Positions 1-8,532 of a stretch of DNA of 64,000 nt are shown here, piece by piece. The position numbers were made by a program, and so were the translations under genes. The notes under the pieces were generated by a model. It saw nothing but the letters and a program-made list of their open reading frames with translations. It was not told the DNA's origin and ran no database searches. Position 1 is the first letter of the stretch. Each line of letters begins with the position of its first letter. This DNA comes from Paenibacillus dendritiformis (GTDB taxonomy: Bacteria > Bacillota > Bacilli > Paenibacillales > Paenibacillaceae), in contig NZ_OX216966.1 of the NCBI RefSeq assembly GCF_945605565.1, positions 4,580,001-4,644,000 of the forward strand, given 5' to 3'.

Positions 1-365
1 CCCGCCAGTGTCACAGCGCCCGCGCCATAAATATGGAAGGTGACGACCGAGCTCGTCACAATGCCTTCCTTGAAATTGAGCCGTACGATGGCTGGAAAAG
101 CCAACAATATGTATAAAGCCAGCACCCACAGATGAAAGCCGAGCAGTCCGAACAGAAGCGACGCCATAAGCAGTCCGACGAGCGAGGCGAAAAAGCGGGC
201 CGAGACGGTCTGGATGCTCCGCTTCCGCGTCACATCGACCCCCAAAATAGCCAACAGGCCCGCGCCGAGCGGGTTGGGGCTTCCAATCAACCCAGCTGCA
301 ACGATCGCGCAGATCGAGGCGATGGCCGTCTTGATGACACGAATGCCGACAAATCGGAAAATCAT
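1..365 (-). CDS. Aromatic acid exporter family membrane protein (partial, C-terminus beyond window)
   Basis: Reading leftward from ATG at 365 gives 121 open codons to the window edge. The N-terminus (MIFRFVGIRVIKTAIA...) is followed by two to three hydrophobic segments around residues 12-35 and 60-95. The motif 'SPNPLGAGLLAILGVDVTRK' is characteristic of the ArAE_1/DUF939 (YqjA-like) family of aromatic-acid or small-molecule exporters in the cytoplasmic membrane. The start is supported by AAGGAG about 9 nt upstream and by a sigma-A-like promoter further up. The substrate cannot be read from the sequence and the C-terminal domain is missing here. Confidence 0.7.
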   Translation of the reverse strand, partial: MIFRFVGIRVIKTAIASICAIVAAGLIGSPNPLGAGLLAILGVDVTRKRSIQTVSARFFASLVGLLMASLLFGLLGFHLWVLALYILLAFPAIVRLNFKEGIVTSSVVTFHIYGAGAVTLA

Positions 366-404
366 AGAAATGCTCCTTGCTGTAAAGGGATTAGGTAGAC
401 TTTC

Positions 405-434
405 ATTATAATCCACAATCCCCTTGCATACCAA
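405..434 (-). promoter_or_regulatory. Probable sigma-A promoter of the ArAE-type gene
   Basis: On the minus strand TTGGTA (434-429) is followed after 18 nt by a perfect TATAAT (410-405). This lies about 40 nt upstream of the ATG at 365. The -10 is perfect and the -35 is 4/6. Confidence 0.5.
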
Positions 435-466
435 ACATTTCGCGGCAATCGTACTCCCCGCCGGAG

Positions 467-504
467 AGGGCGGCAGCGTCGTTCCGCGCTCCACCTGCCG
501 CCCT
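467..504 (-). terminator. GC-rich hairpin after the ABC importer operon
   Basis: AGGGCGGCAG (467-476) and CTGCCGCCCT (495-504) form a perfect 10-bp stem just downstream of the permease stop at 510. There is no T-run on the minus strand, so it may be a 3' stabilising stem rather than a true intrinsic terminator. Confidence 0.4.
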
Positions 505-509
505 GCGGC

Positions 510-1349
510 TTATGATCGGTTCAACCATGCCCGTTCCAGATAAGCGACTCCCTGGTACATCAATGTCGCCACCACCGCGATAATGACCAAGGACGCCATC
601 ACCAGCGTGAAATTGAACACCTGGAAGCCGTAAATAATCAAATAGCCGAGCCCGATCTTGGATACGAGAAATTCCCCTACGATAACGCCGACCCAAGCCA
701 ATCCGACATTCACCTTCAGCGTCGATACGATCGCCGGGAAGGAGGCCGGCAGGACGACTTTGCGGAAAATGACGCTTTTGCCTCCACCGAATACCCGCAC
801 GACCTTAATATAATTCGGGTCGACCTCCCGGAAGCTGTTGTATACGACGATCGTCGTGATGATGACGGTGATCGATAATGTCGTGGCGACGATCGCCGCG
901 AAGCCGGCTCCGAAGCCGACGATGAAGAGCGGCCCGAGCGCCACCTTCGGCATGCTGTTGAAGACGACCATGTAAGGATCCAGCACCCGCGCCAGGAAGT
1001 CCGACCACCAGATCACGGCGGCCAGCAGCGTGCCGAACAACGTCCCCAACACAAATCCGGCAACCGTCTCCCCGACCGTCATCCCGAGATGCGGCCAGAT
1101 AGATCCGTCGGCGAAATCCTGCACAATCTGCTGCCATACTTTGCTTGGATAGCTGAACAGCAGCACGTCGATCCATTTCAGACGGCCGGCCAGCTCCCAC
1201 AGACCGACGCAAGCGATGAGAATGGCCGCTTGGGTGAGCGAGACGATCCAGGCCCTCTTCCGCCGGGCGGCCCGATAGCGCGAATATGTCCGTTCCAGCA
1301 ACTGGCGGGATTCCACCGCCGCTCTGTTCGTGTCAGTTCCGCTCTGCAT
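510..1349 (-). CDS. ABC transporter permease (SsuC/TauC/ThiX type)
   Basis: A 279-aa inner-membrane permease with about six hydrophobic segments. It has a BPD_transp_1 EAA-like loop near residues 185-210 (VRVFGGGKSVIFRKVVLPAS), which docks to the ATPase. This architecture is typical of the nitrate/sulfonate/taurine/thiamine-precursor importer class. The start at 1349 was chosen because GGAGG lies just upstream and the gene then overlaps the ATPase gene end by 17 nt, suggesting translational coupling. A longer open frame to 1433 lacks support. It is the last gene of the operon binding protein - ATPase - permease. The substrate is not determined. Confidence 0.87.
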   Translation of the reverse strand: MQSGTDTNRAAVESRQLLERTYSRYRAARRKRAWIVSLTQAAILIACVGLWELAGRLKWIDVLLFSYPSKVWQQIVQDFADGSIWPHLGMTVGETVAGFVLGTLFGTLLAAVIWWSDFLARVLDPYMVVFNSMPKVALGPLFIVGFGAGFAAIVATTLSITVIITTIVVYNSFREVDPNYIKVVRVFGGGKSVIFRKVVLPASFPAIVSTLKVNVGLAWVGVIVGEFLVSKIGLGYLIIYGFQVFNFTLVMASLVIIAVVATLMYQGVAYLERAWLNRS

Positions 1350-2130
1350 GTTCGCCCTCCTTTCCGTCCGATGCCTCCAGCTCTTTCCACAGCTCGTGGA
1401 ACATCTCGTTGAAGCCGGGCTGCTCTCTGGCATAGAAGGGCTGCGTTTCCCGTATCACATCCGGGATGGCGAAGGCTTTGCGCACGGTGCCGGGATCGCG
1501 ATCGAGCACGATCACCCGGTCGCTGACCGCGATGGCCTCCGACAGATCGTGCGTCACCAGCACGGCAGTCTTCCGCCGGGCCTTCAATGTATCGACGACC
1601 AGATCCTCCAGCTGCAGCTTCGTCTGATAATCGAGCGCGGAGAACGGTTCATCCAGCAGGAGCAGCTCAGGCGAGGTCGCCAGCGTCCGCACGAGCGCGA
1701 CCCGCTGCCGCATGCCGCCGGACAACTGATGCGGATACGATGCTTCCGTGCCGCCCAAGCCCATCCCGTTCAGCAGCTCCCGCACCCGCTCCTCGGATTC
1801 CCGGTTCCACTGCTTCGTCAGCTCCAGCCCGAGGCTCGCGTTTTCGATAATCGTGCGCCACGGATACAAATAGTCGCTCTGCAGCATATAGCCGACCCGC
1901 GGCGAAGGTCCCGTGACCGCATCGCCATAGACGCGGACGGTGCCGTGCGTCGGCTCCAGCAGCCCGGCAATAATGGAGAGGATCGTCGTCTTGCCGCAGC
2001 CGCTCGGCCCGACCAGACTGACGAATTCCCCCGGCATAATCGTGACGGACAACCGCTCAACCGCAAGCTTCGCTTCGCGTTCCGTCACATAGACGTGGGT
2101 GACTTGAGACATTTCTACCGCTGGGATCAC
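1333..2130 (-). CDS. ABC transporter ATP-binding protein (SsuB/TauB/ThiZ type)
   Basis: A 265-aa nucleotide-binding subunit that powers import through the adjacent permease. Walker A is GPSGCGKT (41-48), the Q-loop Gln is at about 84, the signature is LSGGM (136-140) and Walker B is LLLLDE (156-161), followed by the H-loop in 'LVTHD'. The start is GTG at 2130 with AAGGAGG about 7 nt upstream. The gap to the upstream binding-protein gene is 30 nt. All catalytic motifs look intact. Confidence 0.9.
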   Translation of the reverse strand: MIPAVEMSQVTHVYVTEREAKLAVERLSVTIMPGEFVSLVGPSGCGKTTILSIIAGLLEPTHGTVRVYGDAVTGPSPRVGYMLQSDYLYPWRTIIENASLGLELTKQWNRESEERVRELLNGMGLGGTEASYPHQLSGGMRQRVALVRTLATSPELLLLDEPFSALDYQTKLQLEDLVVDTLKARRKTAVLVTHDLSEAIAVSDRVIVLDRDPGTVRKAFAIPDVIRETQPFYAREQPGFNEMFHELWKELEASDGKEGEHAERN

Positions 2131-2160
2131 GCGTCCGCCTCCTTCTACTCTGTCCGCCGC

Positions 2161-3168
2161 TTACTTCACCTTCCGCTTGGCTTCCTCCGCAAATTCATTA
2201 TTAACGATCCGGCCATGCTCGATCCGTTCCTTCAATTCGCCGGCCGAGTCCAGCACATCAAGCAGATTGCTCCACTCCTTGTCGTCCAGCGCCGGATCGG
2301 TCGCGAAGGAGCCCTGTTCCTTATACCGCTTCACCGAGCTGACGACGATTTCCCGGTCCGTATCCTTGAAGAACGGCATGATGACATCGGCGATCGCTTC
2401 CGGCGATTCCGACTCTACCCACTTCTGCGCCTTATAGACCGCATTGGTGAACTTCTGAACCGCTTCCCTGTTCTTCGTCAGATAGCTTTGCTTCGTCATG
2501 AAGACCGTATAAGGCAGCAGTCCGCTCTCCACGCCGAACGAGGCGACGACCACCCCTTTGCCTTCTTTCTCGAAAATGGACGCCTGCGGCTCGAACAACT
2601 GCACGTACTCACCCGTCCCCGAAGCGAAGGCGGAGGCGACGTTGGCAAAATCAATATTTTGAATCAGCTCCAGATCGCCGTGCGGATCGATGCCATGCTT
2701 TTTCAGCGTGAACTCCCCGGCCATTTGCGGCATGCCGCCTTTACGCTGTCCAAGGAACACCTTGCCCTTCAGATCATTCCAATCGAATGTGCCTTCGGAA
2801 TGGCGAGCCATCAGGAACGTGCCATCCGTCTGCGTCAGCTGCGCGAAGTTGATCACCGGATCTTCCGCTCCTTGCTGCGCGACATAGACCGACGTCTCCG
2901 AGCCGACAAGCGCAACATCAATCGCTCCGGAGAGCAGGGCCGTCATCGTCTTGTCCCCGCCGAACGTCGTCTGCAGCTCCACCTCCAGTCCCTCTTCCTC
3001 GAAAAATCCTTTGCCCATCGCGACATATTCGGGCGCATAAAAGATCGACCGGGTCACTTCCCCGACCTTCACTTTCACTTTGCCGCTCTTGCCTCCGCAA
3101 GCCCCCAGCACTGCCGAGCACAGCAGCAGCACGGCAAGCACGGTCAAGCCAAGCCGTCTATGCTTCAT
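2161..3168 (-). CDS. ABC transporter substrate-binding lipoprotein (NMT1/SsuA-like)
   Basis: A 335-aa extracytoplasmic binding protein, first gene of the importer operon. The N-terminus is a lipoprotein signal with lipobox VLGAC (Cys about residue 23). The mature part has NMT1/SsuA-family features: 'YAPEYVAMGKGFFEEEGL', 'GGDKTMTALLSGAIDVALVG' and a 'DLKGKVFLGQRKGGMPQ' hinge region. The start at 3168 has GGAGG upstream; the frame is open further but runs into the leader. No TPP, SAM or S-box-like leader is visible, so pyrimidine, sulfonate or another aromatic/sulfur compound all remain possible ligands. Confidence 0.85.
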   Translation of the reverse strand: MKHRRLGLTVLAVLLLCSAVLGACGGKSGKVKVKVGEVTRSIFYAPEYVAMGKGFFEEEGLEVELQTTFGGDKTMTALLSGAIDVALVGSETSVYVAQQGAEDPVINFAQLTQTDGTFLMARHSEGTFDWNDLKGKVFLGQRKGGMPQMAGEFTLKKHGIDPHGDLELIQNIDFANVASAFASGTGEYVQLFEPQASIFEKEGKGVVVASFGVESGLLPYTVFMTKQSYLTKNREAVQKFTNAVYKAQKWVESESPEAIADVIMPFFKDTDREIVVSSVKRYKEQGSFATDPALDDKEWSNLLDVLDSAGELKERIEHGRIVNNEFAEEAKRKVK

Positions 3169-3321
3169 CGAATGAACCCTCCTCTGCGGGAAAATAAAAA
3201 CCGTTGCTCCGCTCCTGCTCCCGCTATCCTTCCAGCCGTGCCGGCCCGGCCGCCGGAGATCATGTTCACGGATATTGCATCGTATGCAGGCGGCGAAAAA
3301 ATGGTTATTCGCACAGCGCGA

Positions 3322-3360
3322 AGAGGCCGCATCATTCCCTTGCGGGATGACGCGGCCTCT
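3322..3360 (-). terminator. Hairpin downstream of the M32 carboxypeptidase gene
   Basis: AGAGGCCGC (3322-3330) pairs perfectly with GCGGCCTCT (3352-3360), with a further TCATTCCC/GGGATGA inner stem. It lies about 30 nt past the carboxypeptidase stop and separates it from the importer operon. The T-run is poor. Confidence 0.55.
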
Positions 3361-3388
3361 TGCGAACTCGTTACGTTTTCGTTTCCGT

Positions 3389-4906
3389 TTACAGACTATA
3401 GACATCCTTCATTTTGGCCGACAAGTAATCGACCAGATATTGCGGGTTCAACGCTTCCCCCGTCACCTGCATCACGATCTCGGCAGGCGTGAGCAGCTTG
3501 CCGTGCTGATAAATGCGCTCCGTCAGCCACTCCTTAATCGCCAGCAGCTCGCCGCGGGCGATCCGGTCTTCCACATCCGGCATGCCCTGACGCAGCGCAT
3601 GCATGAACTGAGCCGCATACATATTGCCGAGCGAATAAGACGGGAAGTAGCCGAATCCGCCGCCCGACCAATGGACATCCTGAAGCACGCCTTCTCCCGC
3701 ATGCTTCGGCCGAACGCCGAGATAAGATTCATACTTATCGTTCCATACATCCGGAAGATCGTCCACGGACAAGCCTTCGTTGAACAGCATTTTCTCCATT
3801 TCATAGCGGATAATGATATGTAGGTTATAAGTGACTTCGTCCGCTTCAATCCGGATCAGCGACGGCTCCACCCGGTTCACCGCCCGGTACACCATCTCGC
3901 TGGTCACCTGTCCGAGCTGGGACGGGAAGGTCTGCTGCACCTGTCCGTAGTATCTCGACCAGAAGGCGCGGCTCCGCCCAATCAGATTCTCCCAGAAGCG
4001 CGATTGGGATTCATGAATCCCCATCGAGGTACCGGATGCAAGCGGCGTGCCTGCATATTTTACGTTAATATTTTGCTCGTACAGCGCATGTCCGCCCTCG
4101 TGGAGCGAGCTGAATATCGCATCGGCCATATCATGCGTCTTGTAATGCGTCGTAATCCGCACATCGCCCGGGTTCAGCCCGATCGCGAACGGATGAACGC
4201 TCTCGTCGAGACGGCCGGCATCGAAATCATAGCCGATCTCCTTCAGCAAATAATGGCTGATCGCCTTTTGCCCTTCTATCGGGAATTCCTGGAAGAGGAA
4301 ATCCGCGGCCGGCTGCTTGCCCGAGGCCTGCACCGACTGTACGAGCGGAACGAGCTGATCCCGGAGCTGTCCGAATATCGAATCCAGCTTGGCTACCGTC
4401 ATATCCGGCTCATAGGCGTCCAGCAGCGTATCATAGCGCGTATCCTGCACTCCCCAGTAATCGATGAATTGCTGCGTCTTCGCTACGATGTCCCGCAAGT
4501 ACGGCTTGAACGACTCGTAATCACCATTTTTCTTCGCATCCTCCCACAGCGTCTCGGCATGAGAGGTCAGCACGACATACTCCTGATGAAGCTTCGGCGG
4601 GATCAGCCGGCTGCGGTTGTATTCTTTGCGGGCGTCCTTCACCATTTTGCGATCCGCCTGACTCAGCGACTCGAATACGCCAGGCTGCTCCAATTCGTCC
4701 AGACAGTTCCCCATCTCTGGAGAGACGGACAGTGAGAACAGATCCGCAGACAACGCGCCGATCGCGTGGGCCCGCTGCTCCGCCCCTTTGCGCGGGGCGC
4801 CTGTCCGCAGATCCCACTGCATCAGGCCCAATGCTTCCTCATAACTTTTCATTTTCGTCAACATATCGTGAAATTGCTGCAAAACCGGATGTACGTTTGT
4901 GCTCAT
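3389..4906 (-). CDS. Carboxypeptidase M32 (thermostable carboxypeptidase 1 family)
   Basis: A 505-aa cytosolic zinc metallocarboxypeptidase, the full usual length for family M32, removing C-terminal residues from peptides. The zinc site HEGGH lies at about residues 267-271 in 'SSLHEGGHALYEQN', and the family-specific HESQSRFWEN follows about 30 residues later. 'MQWDLRTGAP' near the N-terminus is also typical. The start at 4906 is preceded by AGGTGAG; the open frame to 5017 carries a non-conserved extension. It is monocistronic, bounded by a hairpin downstream. Confidence 0.92.
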   Translation of the reverse strand: MSTNVHPVLQQFHDMLTKMKSYEEALGLMQWDLRTGAPRKGAEQRAHAIGALSADLFSLSVSPEMGNCLDELEQPGVFESLSQADRKMVKDARKEYNRSRLIPPKLHQEYVVLTSHAETLWEDAKKNGDYESFKPYLRDIVAKTQQFIDYWGVQDTRYDTLLDAYEPDMTVAKLDSIFGQLRDQLVPLVQSVQASGKQPAADFLFQEFPIEGQKAISHYLLKEIGYDFDAGRLDESVHPFAIGLNPGDVRITTHYKTHDMADAIFSSLHEGGHALYEQNINVKYAGTPLASGTSMGIHESQSRFWENLIGRSRAFWSRYYGQVQQTFPSQLGQVTSEMVYRAVNRVEPSLIRIEADEVTYNLHIIIRYEMEKMLFNEGLSVDDLPDVWNDKYESYLGVRPKHAGEGVLQDVHWSGGGFGYFPSYSLGNMYAAQFMHALRQGMPDVEDRIARGELLAIKEWLTERIYQHGKLLTPAEIVMQVTGEALNPQYLVDYLSAKMKDVYSL

Positions 4907-5050
4907 TTGAGAACTCACCTCATTTTTCTTGATTCTACGGGCGCTCCTGCTGTCCTTTCCGCTCACCTCTTGATGATACGTGGTGTTCGGGATATAATCA
5001 ACTTTCAAAAGCGGCAATCCCGCTGCAGCTCTGAAGAAGGAGTGGGTACT

Positions 5051-5422
5051 ATGTCAGTCAGCATCGAAGTGACGCCGGGAGCAGAGGAGGCGTTGAGACG
5101 GAAGCTGGACGGGCCGTCCGGCGAAGCAGGCTATATCAAGCTCATCTATGATACGGACGGATGCGGGTGCGCGGTGAACGGGGTTCCCGCTCTGTGGCTG
5201 GTGAGGGAACGGGGCTCCTGCGATGAGGAACTGCCGAATAACGCAAGCCTGCCCATGCTGATCGACCGCCATCAGACTGTATTTTATGAAGAGCGCATGA
5301 AGCTCGATTCCGGAGCGATTGCCGGATCCTTCGTGCTCAGCAGTCCGCAGCAGATCTATTCGACGCATGTCATCTGCTCGGATCGCCGCACGGCTTCCGA
5401 GGCATTTTTAGAGGAGGAATAA
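5051..5422 (+). CDS. HesB/IscA-like iron-sulfur biosynthesis domain protein (YqkB-like)
   Basis: A 123-aa small protein of the HesB/YadR/YfhF group. 'EVTPGAEEALRRKL' near the start, 'LIYDTDGCGCAVNG' and a late Cys in 'HVICSDRRTASEAF' match the family pattern, although it is the divergent YqkB-like branch rather than a canonical A-type carrier with its CGC tail. The start ATG at 5051 has AAGGAG 9 nt upstream. Its stop overlaps the following carbonic anhydrase start by one base (TAATG), so the two are likely co-translated. The role in Fe-S assembly is inferred from the family. Confidence 0.72.
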   Translation: MSVSIEVTPGAEEALRRKLDGPSGEAGYIKLIYDTDGCGCAVNGVPALWLVRERGSCDEELPNNASLPMLIDRHQTVFYEERMKLDSGAIAGSFVLSSPQQIYSTHVICSDRRTASEAFLEEE

Positions 5423-6057
5423 TGATGAAGAACAACATGGAAACTATATTGGAATTCAACCAGCAATTCGTGGACAAGCGGGAATACGAGCAGTTTTTGA
5501 CGAACAAGTTCCCGGACAAAAAGATGGCCATTATCACCTGCATGGATACCCGTCTGGTCGAGCTGCTTCCCCGGGCGATGAATCTGCGCAACGGCGATGC
5601 CAAAATCATCAAAAACGCGGGCGCCATTATTTCACAGCCGTTCGGCAGCGTCGTGCGCAGTGTGCTCGTCGCCATCTATGAGCTGGGAGCGAATGAAGTC
5701 GTCGTCGTCGGCCATTATGGATGCGGCATGACCGGGCTGAATTCCGAAGGCATTATCGAGAAGGCGAAGGCAAGAGGCGTTCAGGATGTCGTCCTGGACA
5801 CGCTCACCAATTCGGGCATCAAGCTGCACCATTGGCTTCGCGGATTCGACAACGTCCACGAGGGCGTGCTGAACAGCGTGCGCATTTTGCGCAAGCATCC
5901 GCTGCTGCCGAACGATATCCCGGTGCACGGCATGGTCATTCATCCGGATACCGGCGCGCTCGAATGGATAGCGGACGGTTACCGTTACCTGGAGGATGTC
6001 CAATCCGATCCGGATTTGGCGGACAAGGAGACGCATACCCCTTCGGCAACCCGTTGA
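5422..6057 (+). CDS. Beta-class carbonic anhydrase
   Basis: A 211-aa enzyme interconverting CO2 and bicarbonate. The zinc ligands and the Asp/Arg dyad are all present: Cys40-x-Asp42-x-Arg44 (ITCMDTR) and His98-x2-Cys101 (GHYGCGM). 'KNAGAII' and 'VGHYGCGMTG' place it in the beta class. GAGGAGG lies at 5411-5417; the in-frame second ATG at 5425 has the better spacing, so the true start may be three bases later. A strong bidirectional hairpin follows. Confidence 0.93.
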   Translation: MMKNNMETILEFNQQFVDKREYEQFLTNKFPDKKMAIITCMDTRLVELLPRAMNLRNGDAKIIKNAGAIISQPFGSVVRSVLVAIYELGANEVVVVGHYGCGMTGLNSEGIIEKAKARGVQDVVLDTLTNSGIKLHHWLRGFDNVHEGVLNSVRILRKHPLLPNDIPVHGMVIHPDTGALEWIADGYRYLEDVQSDPDLADKETHTPSATR

Positions 6058-6065
6058 TCTAACGG

Positions 6066-6112
6066 CGAAAGCTCCTGGCTCAGAACATTCGGTTCTGCTC
6101 CAGGAGCTTTCG
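6066..6112. terminator. Bidirectional terminator between carbonic anhydrase and CobW-type GTPase
   Basis: CGAAAGCTCCTGG (6066-6078) pairs perfectly with CCAGGAGCTTTCG (6100-6112), with an inner AGAAC/GTTCT stem. It sits between two convergent genes, 8 nt from one stop and 4 nt from the other. Confidence 0.75.
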
Positions 6113-6115
6113 TGG

Positions 6116-7093
6116 TTATTGGCATATATCGCGGAAGGAGCGCTCCAGTTCGGCGACATCCATCTGTTCGCCGATCATGACGATGACATCCTCCACCTCG
6201 CCCTGCGGCATAATGGGAACGAACTCGGTCGCCCGGTACGCGTACTGGAACATATAGCGCTTCGTTGTATCGGTGAAGGTGACGATTCCCTTCGCCCGGT
6301 ATACGTTCGAGGGCTGTCCAAGCAACCAGCGTTCGAACCGCTCGCTATCGACCGCTTGCGGAATGGCTCGCGTCCATACCGTAACCGTCTCGTGCGCGTG
6401 ATGCCCTGACGCGCAGCCAGGCTTCGCCTCTTGCTCTGTCGGGGCATCCCCCGTCCGAAGCGCATCCAGCCATCGCGAACGGTCGATGGCGGCCCGCTCG
6501 GTGACGAGCATGTCGGCCTGGGCATTCCAGGCGCGGAGTTGGCGCTGCACCGCTTCCAACTGGGCTTCATTCACCCGATCGGCCTTGTTCACCAGAATGA
6601 GCTGAGCTGCGCGGACCTGCTCCTGCAGCAGATTCATCAGCTTGCGGTTCGGCTTCTCCCCTTCTTCCAGCATCGCGGCCAGATGAGAAGCATCGGCCAA
6701 GGTCACGATATGATTCAATATAACATCGGAATACAGCGATATCTCCGTAATCGAGTCGACCAGCTCCATCGGCTGGGCGATGCCGGTGCACTCCACATAG
6801 ATGATGTCGGGACGCTCGGACTGAACCAGTTCGTACAGCTTGAGACTGAAGTCGCCCCGCATCGAGCAGCAGATGCATCCGTTCAGCAGCTCGGTCATCG
6901 CCACATCCTCGGGCAGCAGCTGCCCGTCAAGATTCACCTCGCCCACCTCGTTCATGACGACAGCCGGCTTCATGCCCTCCTCGAGGCTCCATTGCAGCCA
7001 TTGCTGAAGGAGCGTCGTCTTGCCGCTCCCGAGGAAGCCCGCCAGGATGACGACGGGAATTTTTTGCGCGTTGTCTGATAATGCGTTCGTCAT
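6116..7093 (-). CDS. CobW/COG0523 family GTP-binding metallochaperone-like protein
   Basis: A 325-aa G3E-family P-loop GTPase. Walker A GFLGSGKT (19-26), the metal-binding CICC motif (73-76), 'NEVGEV' and 'ECTGIAQP' are in canonical order, followed by NKAD for guanine specificity and a CobW C-terminal domain. A short Cys/His stretch (GCASGHHAHE) near residue 236 could bind metal. COG0523 members deliver or insert zinc or other metals; the client cannot be read here. The start at 7093 has only a weak purine-rich site. It is divergent from the PadR gene, whose operator could also influence it. Confidence 0.85.
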   Translation of the reverse strand: MTNALSDNAQKIPVVILAGFLGSGKTTLLQQWLQWSLEEGMKPAVVMNEVGEVNLDGQLLPEDVAMTELLNGCICCSMRGDFSLKLYELVQSERPDIIYVECTGIAQPMELVDSITEISLYSDVILNHIVTLADASHLAAMLEEGEKPNRKLMNLLQEQVRAAQLILVNKADRVNEAQLEAVQRQLRAWNAQADMLVTERAAIDRSRWLDALRTGDAPTEQEAKPGCASGHHAHETVTVWTRAIPQAVDSERFERWLLGQPSNVYRAKGIVTFTDTTKRYMFQYAYRATEFVPIMPQGEVEDVIVMIGEQMDVAELERSFRDICQ

Positions 7094-7164
7094 TACGTAC
7101 TCTACCCCATTTCCACTTGCCTGAACTCGCAGCAACCGCATCGCGGGTTGATGATGAATAAAGC

Positions 7165-7193
7165 TTGCAAATATGTAATCAATTACATATAAT
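7165..7193 (+). promoter_or_regulatory. Sigma-A promoter with PadR operator in its spacer
   Basis: TTGCAA (7165-7170), a 17-nt spacer and a perfect TATAAT (7188-7193). The spacer carries ATGT-N8-ACAT (7173-7188), the known PadR recognition pattern, within a 9-2-9 inverted repeat (ATATGTAAT...ATTACATAT, 7171-7190). Binding would block RNA polymerase directly, which implies autorepression of the downstream padR-like gene. Confidence 0.8.
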
Positions 7194-7266
7194 GGAATAT
7201 GAAAAGGTCTGTCCGTTCTCCTTGAGGCGGGACGCAGACCCATTCCTGTATTGGAGGTTGTCCCCC

Positions 7267-7809
7267 GTGCTTAATACATTATCTTACGGACTACTCGGAC
7301 TTCTTGCAAGCGAGTCTTGCTCCGGCTATGATCTGATGCTCCGCATCCAGCCGTTCTGGCAGGCGAAGCACAGTCAGATCTACCCGCTGCTGGCCAAGCT
7401 GGAGCGGGAAGGTTACGTGCAATATGTGCGCATTGAACAGAAGGACAAGCCGGATAAGAAGGTCTATTCGCTGACGGAACAGGGAAAGCAGGCGGTGTTG
7501 GACTGGTTGGGCGAGCCGCCGGCGGAGCAGTTGTCCCGCGATGAGCTCAGCCTGAAGGCCAAATGCATCTGGATGATCGACCGTGAACTCTCCATTCCGT
7601 TGTTCTTGACACGCAAGAAGCAGCTGGAGACGAAAATCGCTTACCATGAAAAGCTGCTGCAGCGCATTCCCGAGGAAGAGCGCCATGTCCGCTCCAAAAA
7701 ATTCGGAAGCTACATTCTGCTGCATCGCGCGATCTCGCTCGCTACGGCACAGATCGAATGGTGCCGCTGGGTCGTCCGGATGCTGGAGGAAGAGGACTCG
7801 ACCTCCTGA
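7267..7809 (+). CDS. PadR family transcriptional regulator
   Basis: A 180-aa PadR-family repressor. It has an N-terminal winged helix ('LSYGLLGLLASESCSGYDLM', 'HSQIYPLLAKLEREGYV', beta-wing 'KPDKKVYSLTEQGK') and a C-terminal Vir_C helical dimerisation domain (about 95-175). The start is GTG at 7267 with GGAGG 9 nt upstream; an upstream ATG at 7165 would lie inside the promoter. The operator in its own promoter argues for autoregulation. No obvious target transporter is adjacent, but the divergent CobW-type gene shares the control region. Confidence 0.9.
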   Translation: MLNTLSYGLLGLLASESCSGYDLMLRIQPFWQAKHSQIYPLLAKLEREGYVQYVRIEQKDKPDKKVYSLTEQGKQAVLDWLGEPPAEQLSRDELSLKAKCIWMIDRELSIPLFLTRKKQLETKIAYHEKLLQRIPEEERHVRSKKFGSYILLHRAISLATAQIEWCRWVVRMLEEEDSTS

Positions 7810-7851
7810 GCCGATGCAGCCTGCATGCGCCTCCCCCGGCGGAACGGGATT

Positions 7852-8397
7852 CTACGGACGCCCCTGCTTCCGGTTCCGCCCCTTCTGGCGCTGGGCTGCC
7901 CTGCGCGCCGCAATGACTGGTTCGCGGTCTCTCAGCTTATGGCGATGGAGAATGCTCTCGTCTTGCTCGCTTCCCGTGCGGCACCACTGCCAACCCAAGG
8001 CCTGACAACGGGCTTCGCATTGAGCCGCCAGCTCCGGATCGGCAATGGGGAAGTTCCACTCGGCATATGTCCGCTCCGGCACAATCCCTTGATGATACGC
8101 CTCCACCCGCTCCGATAATTGGGCGATAAGCTCCTTGCCATCGATCCCCAGCTGCGCCCATGCAATCTCTGGAGCATGCGCCAGCGCGCTGCGCAGCATT
8201 TTGCCGGCCCCGGCCAGATTGCCTCTGCGCTCATGGTACAAGCCGACCGCGATCTGCACGAGCGTGAGCCACCAGAGTTTACGTTCAGCCGACGACTCCG
8301 CCTTCCACTGCTCCTCCATAATCTCGTGGCATTCGAACCAATCCCTCGTCCCGTGGAATTCCAGCATATAGTCGATGTACGCTGTCGGATAATCCAT
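7852..8397 (-). CDS. DUF309 domain protein
   Basis: A 181-aa soluble protein with the DUF309 signature 'FHGTRDWFECHEIMEEQWK' near the N-terminus and 'WWLTLVQIAVGLYHERRGN' after it. The His/Glu pattern in HEIMEE is conserved in the family, whose function is unknown. The C-terminus is a basic Arg/Gln-rich tail. The start at 8397 has GGGGGAG just upstream. It converges with the PadR gene with a 42-nt gap and no clear terminator. Confidence 0.8.
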   Translation of the reverse strand: MDYPTAYIDYMLEFHGTRDWFECHEIMEEQWKAESSAERKLWWLTLVQIAVGLYHERRGNLAGAGKMLRSALAHAPEIAWAQLGIDGKELIAQLSERVEAYHQGIVPERTYAEWNFPIADPELAAQCEARCQALGWQWCRTGSEQDESILHRHKLRDREPVIAARRAAQRQKGRNRKQGRP

Positions 8398-8532
8398 TCG
8401 GCTCCCCCTCTCATCTAACTGGATACGGTATATTCCCGTGAATGAAAAATAGTAAGAAATCCGTCTCAACGGACCCTGCTTTTTATGATTTGCGGCACAG
8501 ACAGTTTCATTGTAACAAGTTCAATATTTTTT

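Noticed and set aside
3169..3388. TPP riboswitch upstream of the importer operon
   Set aside because: The region contains none of the conserved TPP-box segments; only the carboxypeptidase hairpin was found.
1330..3492. 720-aa open frame on the plus strand antisense to the ABC importer
   Set aside because: It is Arg/His/Leu-rich mirror coding of three well-supported minus-strand genes and has no ribosome binding site or domain.
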